This document shows, one piece after another, positions 52,827-60,954 of a DNA stretch of 64,000 nucleotides. Under the pieces are notes generated by a model that made no database searches, was not told where the DNA came from, and worked only from the letters and a program-made list of their open reading frames with translations. Every line of letters starts with the position of its first letter. Within the stretch, counting starts at the first letter, position 1. Source of the stretch: Isochrysis galbana (lineage: Eukaryota > Haptophyta > Isochrysidales > Isochrysidaceae). The position numbers were made by a program, and so were the translations under genes. The stretch is taken from assembly GCA_018136815.1 (NCBI GenBank), contig CM030931.1, forward strand, positions 6,902,399 through 6,966,398, read 5' to 3'.

Positions 52827-55706
52827 CTGAGGCTTAACCCGGACCATCGAGCGAAGAAGCTTATGAATGTGCTCGTCCGATCCGCACTCTCCGCAGCCAG
52901 CCTCACACAGAAAGCGGATATATGGCTGACAGATGACGGGGTTGTGAGCACCGTCTCCCGTGCCATATTTCCAGGCTTCGCTGGCTGGAGTGCCAGGAGG
53001 AGCGTGAGGTCGGAAAGCGCAGAAGGCACAGCCGTTTTCGTTCGTCCATTCGGTGATTCCCCTATTGATATCGTCCGTCCGTGGAGTTTCCATTGAATTA
53101 TCGGCCGGTCGGCACTTTGCTAGCGCCGCCGAGACCCTTGGGTGCTTGGCATAGCCTGCTACGGCCCAGAAGCGGGCTCGGGCCCGATTCCAAAGCTCGG
53201 GCGTCCACCGGGATACGCCCAAGTCAGGCGGTAGCCCTTGGCCGTTCGCCGGCGGATCGCAGCGACGGCTGGGCGGCCGAGACGAGCCTCCCTTTCGACC
53301 GGGTGGATCGGTTAGTATAGCCGGCAACGGTGAGTTGGAGTGGTAACTTGCCGGCGGTGCAGCAGCCCGATAATCAGGCTTCGAAGCAGGCGAGTGTCCC
53401 TGTCCGCGAAGAGCTTCAGCCACGGTGGCTTGGACAGCTGCCTGCACGGCGGCGACCATGTCCGTGGTCGAAGCGGTCTTCTGGGACGAGGATGTCTCGT
53501 TCTTTGCCTCGCCTGAGGCCTTAGTGCGTACGCTAGCCGCGGTTTGCTTCGTCGAGGTCCGGGATTGATGACGCTTCACCCGGGCCTGCTCGTAAGGGCT
53601 GAGGTACCGTTGGCAGAGGTTGACGCACGAGAGCGCCGACCGACCTAGCTCGTGGTTCTCTACGCGGAAACGAGTCTCCGCGAGCACCTCCGCAAATTTA
53701 ATAGCATTGTCGACGCCGCGCTGAGGATCAACCTTATCGTTCCGAATGATTTCCTCGAACCTCTGGTTGATCTCATGGGCCATGTTTGGATGATCCCACA
53801 CGTTGGTGGAGTCAACCGCGGAATCGCCAAGCTTGCGGATGTAGGCGCGAACCAAATTCTTGCTGAGCTCACATAGATCAGCGCCGGCCTCGCGCTCCCT
53901 CATGCGGTCCCACTCCATCGACGCCGAGTCTTTCGCGAAACCATCGGCCCCGTTTGCGAAGGTCCCGTCGCATTTGCGAAGAAGGACGTCAGCAGCGAGG
54001 ACAGGATTGAGAGCGAGGGCCCGGTCCTCCACTAGATCGAGGAGGAAGGCGAAGATGCGAGAATTGCCGCTGGAATTGGCTCCGGCTGCCGCGAGGAGGG
54101 AGGTAAATATTTCGCGATGATCGCAGCCGAGCGCTAGTGCCCGCTCCAACGGCTTGATGAGAGTTAGCCGAAATTCGTTCCAGGCTGTCGCCGCGGTTTG
54201 AACGTTATCGGAGGCGAGGGCCTTTGGGAAGCGGAGCTCCGAAAGCTCTTTGCCCATCCTGACCTGATGGTGAAGGGTTTGCTCTGCTGAGAAGCGGCTA
54301 CGCACCCATTTGAGCAAGTGGTCCTCCTCCATGAAAATTCGGCAATGCCAAACGTTGCCCGCCAGGGAGAGGTTGCTCTTCAAAATGGTATGGATGAGCT
54401 CATGCTCGTCGGAGTCGCGGTAAAGGGCGGCCAGATCGCGTGAGGGCAGGGCGAGGAGATTTTTCCACTCGCTTACAACTGCCTCTCGCTCATCCATCCC
54501 CACCGCAAGGCAGGGGTCGCGAGGGTGGCGGAACGGCACCACCGGGGTCGGGCCCCGGTGAGGGCTCTGATCCTGGCGGCGGGGTTCCGATTTGGAGGTC
54601 GGGTACGCCGACCGTGGAACCCTAGTAGCCGGAGAGGCGTGGCCCTTTGGGTCTAGGGCAGGAAGCTCGTCCATGGATGGTTCCCTCTGAGCCGGCCTAG
54701 CAGAGTCCGCAGCCGCCTCGGTCCGATCCATGGACGGACTTGAAGTGGGCTCTTGGCGGGCTTGGAGTAGCTGAGTCAGGGCTTTGAACCCTGCTTCAAC
54801 TTGATCTCGAAGAAGCCCCTCCCTCGCCTCTGCCGCGGCAAGGGAGGACTGTAGGCGCTCCACAGCCCCTTTGAGGGTGTTGGTCTCCGCTTGAAGCCTC
54901 ACCATTTCCGCATCGTGACGCGCCGCGGCCGTCTCAATTGGAGGGTTCTCTTGATCAAGGACACCCCTTGATGACGGCGGGGCATAGTCCCGGTAGGCTG
55001 GGCTTCGGAAGCTGATCACCTCAGCTTCACCCACTTCAGACTCATCATCTCGAAGGTGAGGAGGCGGGTCAAATTGAATCAGAGGGAGGGGACCCTCCTC
55101 CACCTCATTGGCCAACTCAGCGACGCTGAAGTTGGCTTCATGCGGGAGAGGGTCATGCCCCACCATGGCCCGCTGTGATTGCACCCGGTGGGTGCCGAAG
55201 GAAGCGGACAAATCCTCGCCATCCGCCACGAGCTGATCGGAGCCAGTCGTGGAGATAGCAGCCGGGGTGATGGGTGCCATTGGTGTAGCCTCAGAAGCCG
55301 TGGGATCACTCGGACATCCCACGGGAGCAAAAGCTGCAGCGGGCAGAGAAGGTTCCCTGAGGGGTTCCTCCTCTGCGGCCGAGGACGCAAGCTTCGATTT
55401 CGTGCTTGTCGAGTCGAGCGGAGCCGGAGGGCTCTGAGCCACTCCGTCGCGAGCGGCACCGGCGGCTAGCGCGGCGCTTTGTCCCTCCTCCCCACCGGGA
55501 GTCGGGTGAATGAAATTCTGGACTGGGTCGGGCAACCCCATTCGGGTGTATGGACAGGGAACGAACGGCGAACGAAGGACTGTGGGGCGGCGAGGCGCTC
55601 CTAGCGGCCCTAGTGTGATGGGTTGTAAGAGATTGTTAGACCTACAAAGAACTCTTCCCTCAGGGAGGGAGCCTAAGCTGCTTGAGTGCAGCGACGCAGC
55701 GAACAA
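52824..55706 (-). CDS. Gypsy Gag
   Basis: 960 codons from ATG 55706. The first 100 codons lie inside the 5' LTR: codon 100 is the last three bases of the LTR, and the frame runs straight on (PLDST then STKSKLASSA). The middle has a coiled coil (VRLQAETNTLKGAVERLQSS) and a helical capsid-like part (EWKNLLALPSRDLAALYRD onward). A Ser/Thr/Lys-rich linker leads to a C-terminal Cys-rich segment (CAFC, C, C, CGEC) instead of a usual CCHC zinc knuckle. It would form the particle that packages the RNA. Confidence 0.88.
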   Translation of the reverse strand: MFAASLHSSSLGSLPEGRVLCRSNNLLQPITLGPLGAPRRPTVLRSPFVPCPYTRMGLPDPVQNFIHPTPGGEEGQSAALAAGAARDGVAQSPPAPLDSTSTKSKLASSAAEEEPLREPSLPAAAFAPVGCPSDPTASEATPMAPITPAAISTTGSDQLVADGEDLSASFGTHRVQSQRAMVGHDPLPHEANFSVAELANEVEEGPLPLIQFDPPPHLRDDESEVGEAEVISFRSPAYRDYAPPSSRGVLDQENPPIETAAARHDAEMVRLQAETNTLKGAVERLQSSLAAAEAREGLLRDQVEAGFKALTQLLQARQEPTSSPSMDRTEAAADSARPAQREPSMDELPALDPKGHASPATRVPRSAYPTSKSEPRRQDQSPHRGPTPVVPFRHPRDPCLAVGMDEREAVVSEWKNLLALPSRDLAALYRDSDEHELIHTILKSNLSLAGNVWHCRIFMEEDHLLKWVRSRFSAEQTLHHQVRMGKELSELRFPKALASDNVQTAATAWNEFRLTLIKPLERALALGCDHREIFTSLLAAAGANSSGNSRIFAFLLDLVEDRALALNPVLAADVLLRKCDGTFANGADGFAKDSASMEWDRMREREAGADLCELSKNLVRAYIRKLGDSAVDSTNVWDHPNMAHEINQRFEEIIRNDKVDPQRGVDNAIKFAEVLAETRFRVENHELGRSALSCVNLCQRYLSPYEQARVKRHQSRTSTKQTAASVRTKASGEAKNETSSSQKTASTTDMVAAVQAAVQATVAEALRGQGHSPASKPDYRAAAPPASYHSNSPLPAILTDPPGRKGGSSRPPSRRCDPPANGQGLPPDLGVSRWTPELWNRARARFWAVAGYAKHPRVSAALAKCRPADNSMETPRTDDINRGITEWTNENGCAFCAFRPHAPPGTPASEAWKYGTGDGAHNPVICQPYIRFLCEAGCGECGSDEHIHKLLRSMVRVKPQ

Positions 55707-56741
55707 CGACGGACAACGAAGCTGAGAACAACAGGTTACACCGACTCACGAACACACCGGAATCATTCACCCAAACCAAGCAAATTATCAAGCAACCGCG
55801 ACCCCAAATCACCGATAACTCAAACACGTCGCGAGAGACGGAGAGAGAGAGCGAGAGAGAGAGAGAGACTCCGCAGCGACGGCCGGAGCGTGTCTCCGTT
55901 GTAACTTCCCACGTAGCGGAGAGTCCGAAGGGGAGCGTCCTGTCGCGCGACCACGGCGATCACTTTGGATACAGATCGCAACGAGATGTCTTCACGACAG
56001 AGGAAATCTTGCCGTTGAGCGTGAACCTTCTAGACGCTTCTAACGAACAACCCTGAGTAGCAACCAAGGGGAAGGAACACCAAAGGGGCCAAGGCTTGCA
56101 TGTAACTTGCATCAAGGGGAAAGATTCCCTCACCTAGGAAGCGAACCTACACCGGTCTCCAAGGGGAGATGGCAAATTAAACCTCAAATCTCGAGCGGCT
56201 AGAGCAACCGACTCGCTCGCCAAAACCTTGACCGAGAAGAAAGAAGCAAGGACCTACAAGCCAAGGGTAGCGGACCTAGGGAATGTGAGAGGAAGTTTCC
56301 GAACGCCAACGCGAACGCCAAACGCCGGAAGGCAACGAAACCCTAACCAAGCCAAGCGGAACCTACGAAGAACAGGCCTGGACGACAACGACAACGAAAG
56401 TGAAAGTGAGCAAGTCCCAAGCAAGAACCGGAACTCAACAAGAAACAACAAGCCTTGCAAGAAGCTAAACAAGCCTTCACAAGGTAACTCGAGAGCCTGA
56501 GACAAGCGCGCAGCGAGCAACAGGCGACCTGGCTCCTTTGGGTCAAGATTACCCGAAAGGAGGAAACCTGGAATCTAGACCTGACAAACAGGCTAGAAGG
56601 AACGAAACGAGAACTCGAATTCTAGATCGCTAGGGACGAACCCTACCAACCTAGAAGTACCTGAGCTTCACCGTGTGGCCGCACGGCGAAGGACCTGGAA
56701 ATAAGAGCCTGGAAATCGCATCATCTAGGATGAATGCGACA
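55407..56741 (-). repeat. 5' LTR of the gypsy element
   Basis: Same length as the 3' LTR and identical where compared; must contain the promoter. It carries the gag start codon at 55706, about 1,036 bases into the LTR. Confidence 0.95.
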
Positions 56742-57575
56742 TACTCTACACTCTAGCGTGGAGATATATTTTGACGGACTTTTACAGGATACACTACGAT
56801 GGCATTGAATTCTCGGAGGAATCAGTGTTGATAAGAACGATAGATAGATACACGACGCTAAGCAAGGCACTACTTTTTGCGAGTACAACAGACTCGGCTA
56901 GGACCGCCCAAGCAGGCATGGGCAGACAGCCGAAGAAAAGGATCGACATGAACGATGTATACCCTATATTCACACTAGGTGCAAGAGGTAAGCTAGAACC
57001 AAGTCTAGAGTTACAAGCCCTGACCACCAAGTTGGGGGTGGCATATATAACTGCCGAGAGACCCGAACCAGAACAAGACTAAGACGTGATACACCTCGAC
57101 GGGACATAAATCCACCGAAACGCGATAGCGGCCAGCGAGGGCGAGAAAGAGACGAGCGCGCCCGCGACCCGACAGACACACAACGACAACTAACCAATAA
57201 CAGGCCTGCCCGGAACCCGCGCTCTGAACCAGGCTCGTGGTAGCGCACCCGAGCCGAACCCCGGATACCGAAGACAAAGGAATGAAGGGGAGAAGGGGAG
57301 GAGGTGGAGGAAAGGGAAATTAAGGGCGGTGGTGTCAGGGATGGGGAAGTACCCTAGGTTAGTAGGTGTGTAGCCCAGAATCTTCAGATGTTTTTTTTTT
57401 TTTTTAGTCACGAATTTCGCGAGGCAAAGGGGGAAAATGTGCAAATTTGGCCAAAAAAAATACAAAGACTTGCGGACCAGCCAAAGAGGGATACAAGGTA
57501 ACAAGATGTCCTACAACGCTATGTTCTTACGTATTCTCTCTTCCGGCCGGCTCGCCGCCGGCGCGCTAGCTGTCG

Positions 57576-58241
57576 ATGGGCGCCAAGGTCAAGGGGAAGC
57601 CGCGCCACGCGCGCTCTTCAATAGCAACGCGGGTAGCCATGGGCGGAGCGGCCGCTCTCCTCTGTACCGCTGCTCTCGCCTACTTCGCCTCCTCCGGCGC
57701 CAAGCTCAAGCCGCCGCCACGGAGTGCTGCCTCTGCCAGCCGTGCAGCAGCTCCAATCCACGGTGTGCGTACTAGGAAGATTGATGGCTCCGAACTGGAC
57801 CTGGCGTCGATCGTTGGGAAGGCGGCCCTGGTAGTCAACGTTGCCTCCAGCTGAGGCTCGACTGCCAGCGCTTATGCGCAGATGAAGCGCTGGCACGACG
57901 AGTTTGGGCCAAAGCTCGAGATTCTCCTCTTCCCAAGTGATGAGTGGCGCCAAGAGTTGCCGACGGAGGAAATCCCGCATGCTGTGCAGTCTCATGGGCT
58001 TCCCATCGATGCTCCTGGATGCCACCTCATGGACAAGGTCTCTACGAACGGCCCAGAAGCGAACGAGGTCTTCAAGATTGCCAAAATATCCTATCCTGGA
58101 GATATCACCTGGAATTTTGATGGCGCCTTCGTCTTTGGTGCTGACGGCTCGCCGATGGGCAAATTCTCCCTGCGTGGAGACTTAGGCTATGCTGACAGGC
58201 TTGTCCGACGGGCAGTTGCGACAACCGCCATAAGCATGTAG
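57576..58241 (+). CDS. GPX: Glutathione peroxidase with in-frame UGA (probable selenoprotein)
   Basis: Reduces hydroperoxides with glutathione or a thioredoxin. From ATG 57576 the frame reads 92 codons to VVNVASS, then TGA (57852-57854), then GSTASAYAQMKRWHDEF on to TAG 58241: 221 residues if UGA is selenocysteine. NVASxUGxT is the signature active site of glutathione peroxidases, and the UGA sits exactly where Sec or Cys belongs. The catalytic Trp and Asn are present in DITWNFDGAF. The usual Gln in FPCNQF is replaced (FPSDEW), so the catalytic set is altered. A hydrophobic segment at 22-39 could be a membrane anchor or targeting signal. Selenocysteine needs a SECIS element in the 3' UTR; I see only a weak candidate at 58340-58405 (TATGACGCC, AAACC, GCGGCAGACAGA). 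With glutathione reductase in the same window, the genome has both halves of the glutathione cycle. Confidence 0.88.
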
Positions 58242-58734
58242 ATACGAGCGGGTGGCCGGCAGATCACTCAATCAATCCACTGGGTTGATTTACCAACCAA
58301 AATTCAATTGTGGCCCTGTGCACCAGCGCGAGGCTTCACATATGACGCCTTTCCGCAGCAAACCAACCCAGAATCATTGGATGCGGCAGACAGAGACATG
58401 TGCAAGCTCGTTGATGTTCTGTGGGCACGTCTACATCTTTGAACTTGAGTTCATTCCCCGCACATAATAGGTTGCACAATTCATGTGCGCTCAAATGGCC
58501 ATTTCAAATGCTTACTAGCCCGGTTGCTCACTTTCTAAAGCTATTTCCCCCCCTCCCTTGTCCCTGGATGGCCAAGGATTCAACTAAATTTACACTTAAT
58601 TCCCCCAACCTACTTTTATAAGTTGGGGTCCTCGCGCTCCCCCTCCCTCCATCATAGACACCCCCGCCGGGGTCCTGGGTCGTGGGCCTGCGTGCGTCGC
58701 CTTGAAAACACAAAACATCGTCGGATGCGCGAAG
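58242..58734 (+). other. 3' UTR and flank of the glutathione peroxidase
   Basis: No gene. It should contain the SECIS element if the UGA is recoded; the only candidate I noted is at 58340-58405, and it pairs poorly by eye. Confidence 0.4.
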
Positions 58735-59236
58735 TGTTTACGTTAGTTTTCTGAGCCCAAAGTCGTTGGTTTCGGGGTTTCTCGTGGGTGTTTTTGTAGC
58801 AACTTCGTCGAGTCCCTCCGCGTTCCCCAGCGAGCCCCCCCGAGTTTTCGAGTCTATACCCCGAGACCCCGAGTCACAACGAGTTATGAGTTAATGCAAG
58901 CACGCGCGTGCAGCCACCCCCAGCCGCCTGCCACAATTACAACCCCCCACAAGCCTCCTTTCGCACTTCCACGCCCCACGCCCTGCGTGCGTCGTTCGCA
59001 ATGCCCATAGTCACTTCCAACCTGGGTCCCGAGGAAAGCTCCATGAGCTTCCCGCAAGAACCGCGTTCCGCGCTAGCTGCCGGCGCGCCCCCGCAGGCAA
59101 TCTCCAAGAAGGTCGCGTTCCGTCGAAAGAGGACCATGCGAATATTTTTATTTGTTTACACCCCATAAGGTTTACTTATTTTAAATTGTGATGTCCCGTA
59201 TTCGACGGAACGCGGTCTGAATGAGATCAGCCTTGC
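58735..59236 (+). mobile_element. LTR of the 8.9-kb type, with a palindromic insert
   Basis: Begins TGTTTACGTTAG and is collinear with the reverse complement of 8871-9255, including the gag start (MPIVTS, EESSMSFPQEPRSALAAG). It is interrupted at 59111-59217 and stops matching after GATCAGCCTTGCTC, five bases before the expected end, so it is a truncated or altered solo LTR. Confidence 0.7.
59111..59217. mobile_element. Small palindromic element, about 107 bp
   Basis: Left end GGTCGCGTTCCGTCGAA and right end TTCGACGGAACGCGGTC are inverted repeats (14 consecutive matches). It lies inside the LTR and is absent from the copy at 8871. A related left half occurs at 37463. The target duplication is unclear. 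Confidence 0.7.
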
Positions 59237-60076
59237 TCCGTTATGGCACATGGCTAATGGTAATGGTAATGGCCACAAACTTGGCCTAGTGGCTAGTTAG
59301 TGGCGCACGCGCTCGGGATGGCGGAGACACAAGAAACTCGCCTGAGTACCAAGAAATTCCCCAACCCAGGCCCATTCGATTCACAACCCCTACACCGCTC
59401 AACACCCCAAACCCATCACCACGACAAACACAGTGAACCAACGAAACGGCCGATAGCCCGATGGCGCAGGAGGGAGTAGAGAGTAGAGAACTAGACCAGC
59501 GGGGATCGGTACAAGCCGCCTGCTACCTGCTACTAGAAACCCCATACACTGAGCCCCTAAGTAGAGCACGAGGGGACGAGCCGCAAGGCAAGTGGGAGGA
59601 CTCAAAAGGAAGCGGACATGGCTTCAAGGTAGAGGAGCACGCGCGTGGCGAGAATATTACTACTACTACTAAGAAGTTTTTTCATCTGATGCAGTCCCCT
59701 TCCCCTTCCGTCGCCCGTGCTAGGTGGTAGTGGTAGTGGTAAGTCAAGGAGGTCTAGGGCACGTTCACTCCTCCCCATTCCCGAGAAACAGCAGCAGCGG
59801 GAGCGAAGGCGAGTGGTCACGCGCACATCGTTCACATTCACACATACATATGAACACACATACATATGAATATCTTATACATGCATGTGCATGCATTTAG
59901 TACCAGTAGTTTATATTATGCGTCGTGGACAATGCAAAGGCTACAATCACAGTCATTTTCTGGGAGAATCCACGATCAAAATCAAATTGGCCGGAGGGAA
60001 GAGAGAAGTGAAAAGTGGAAAGGCGATGAATGGCTGCAGCAGTCAGCAGAGCTTTCCGTCGGAGCAACAGGCAGAC
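59237..60076. other. Gene-free stretch
   Basis: No gene is supported. GCGCGTGGCGAGAATATTAC at 59642 recurs in similar form near 37386 and, reversed, near 36449. It also holds TACTAC and ACATACATATGA simple repeats. Confidence 0.4.
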
Positions 60077-60829
60077 TCATCTCTTTTTCCACAAGCCTCC
60101 ATACTGGTAGTGAGGGTGATCCTTGTCGCCGTCGGTCACACCTCCGGACACACCCTTCCAGCATTTCCCACACACCATTTTCCACTGGCGTGTCTCATCT
60201 ATGCGACAGCGTATCAGCAAGTCGACACCCTTGCTGCAGAGGTCACAGTCCTTCTGCCCCTGTTCGTGGGGTGCTCTGCCTTCGCGGCGTGCACGCCTGG
60301 CCGCTTTGGCGGCCTTCTTCTGAGCCTTCCTGTCTCTTTGCTCGGCATCAGGCGCGGGTCCGCGAAACGTACCGTTGCTGTCGGATCTTTCCCGCATGGG
60401 TTCGTCTGGGGGCACATCCCTGTGCAGCATCACTACCACGCTGTGTGCACAGTCGGCAGTGTCATGAGCAGCTTCTCCAACCCGGCTTGCAAAAGCCGTG
60501 CAAGATCTTGCCTGACTCCCCATACTAACACTAGGGTGAAAATGCGTCTGCAAGCCGGTAGCACCAGCACAGATCACCATGCGAGACACCGTCCGCAGCA
60601 TCCGGTTGTGTGCAGCAGCTCCGACGCTGATGCTGGATGGACCCCCGTCGCACGGAGCGCGGAAAGCTTTTTTTAAGGTAACCAACCACAAAGAGGGAAA
60701 TTTCTGGGCCTTTCTTCCGCTTCCGCGCAAGCAAGAGCCTCTACTATAATATTCACATTTGCATCTCTGTCGTCCGATTAATAACGTACTCCGTCCGCAT
60801 GCTCGAGGAGACTCCTTCTCAGTTTCCAT
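60077..60829 (-). CDS. Small zinc-binding CxxC protein with conserved YGGLW C-terminus
   Basis: Open frame of 250 residues ending at 60077. The conserved part is the last ~55: CDLCSKGVDLLIRCRIDE, then CGKCWKGVSGGVTDGDKDHP and YQYGGLWKKR. Two CxxC pairs should bind one zinc ion. I recall this C-terminal module in uncharacterised proteins of algae and other protists. An Ala/Arg/Lys-rich helical stretch (KKAAKAARRARREGR) precedes it. The N-terminal half is poorly protein-like, so the real start may be further in (a later Met, or an exon boundary near 60440). It is transcribed away from the NRAMP gene. Function is unknown. Confidence 0.65.
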   Translation of the reverse strand: METEKESPRACGRSTLLIGRQRCKCEYYSRGSCLRGSGRKAQKFPSLWLVTLKKAFRAPCDGGPSSISVGAAAHNRMLRTVSRMVICAGATGLQTHFHPSVSMGSQARSCTAFASRVGEAAHDTADCAHSVVVMLHRDVPPDEPMRERSDSNGTFRGPAPDAEQRDRKAQKKAAKAARRARREGRAPHEQGQKDCDLCSKGVDLLIRCRIDETRQWKMVCGKCWKGVSGGVTDGDKDHPHYQYGGLWKKR

Positions 60830-60954
60830 TACATATTCAAATTACTCCAGTAACAATATTCCGCGCCTGCCACCCGTCTCCTCTCCTTCGCCAGATCATC
60901 GTCTGACGAGCCAGCTGGTGATATCAAGATTATCGCGCCAGTTTCAGAGGAGAG
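60830..60954. promoter_or_regulatory. Divergent intergenic region of the CxxC and NRAMP genes
   Basis: About 125 bp separates the two start codons, so both genes probably share a bidirectional promoter. No individual binding site is identified. Confidence 0.4.

Larger units (their letters stand above)
43446..56741 (-). mobile_element. Complete Ty3/gypsy chromovirus carrying a methyltransferase domain
   Basis: 13,296 bp, transcribed on the minus strand. The LTRs at 43446-44780 and 55407-56741 are both 1335 bp and agree wherever I compared them. LTR ends are TGTCG and CGACA, and the target duplication is TACTC (43441-43445 and 56742-56746). The G6 tract just before the 3' LTR (44781-44786) is the polypurine tract. 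Order on the minus strand: 5' LTR, Gag, TAG, Pol (methyltransferase, protease, RT, RNase H, integrase, chromodomain), 3' LTR. Both ORFs appear intact, and LTR identity implies recent, possibly ongoing activity. At 13 kb it is large for a gypsy element because of the long LTRs and the extra Pol N-terminus. Confidence 0.95.
42621..57082 (+). pseudogene. ORF of the LINE-like element, interrupted at codon 275
   Basis: 42621-43445 (275 codons) and 56747-57082 (111 codons and stop) are in the same frame across the gypsy insertion, so an uninterrupted ORF of 386 codons existed before it. The N-terminus (MERAPPPALAAAALAAMDEE) is low complexity and basic. A CRMCKASNESSTHLGECP segment near residue 217 is the CxxC...H...C zinc-binding motif found after the reverse transcriptase in many LINE proteins. 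The join looks like an ORF1 start fused to an RT C-terminal domain by internal deletion. As the ORF stands, translation runs from the LTR sequence to a stop soon after 43445. Confidence 0.75.
42597..57404 (+). mobile_element. LINE-like retroposon (about 1.5 kb) split by the gypsy insertion
   Basis: TAGTCACGAATTTCGC stands at both 42581-42596 and 57405-57420, a 16-bp target duplication around everything between. Without the 13.3-kb gypsy element and its duplicated TACTC, the retroposon is about 1.5 kb (42597-43445 plus 56747-57404). It starts AACTATCGTTAAAACGATAG, a near-perfect palindrome, followed at once by the start codon of its only ORF, and ends with a run of 14 T (57391-57404). Its 5' end is shared with the retroposon copies at 114 and 27229. 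No reverse transcriptase domain is present, so it is an internally deleted, non-autonomous derivative. Confidence 0.88.

Noticed and set aside
57840-57860. TGA at 57852 as a pseudogene stop in the peroxidase
   Set aside because: The homology continues in the same frame on both sides, and the codon is at the known selenocysteine position.
58242-58734. SECIS element at 58340-58405
   Set aside because: Core bases are plausible, but the stem pairs poorly by eye; kept only as a candidate, not annotated as a feature.
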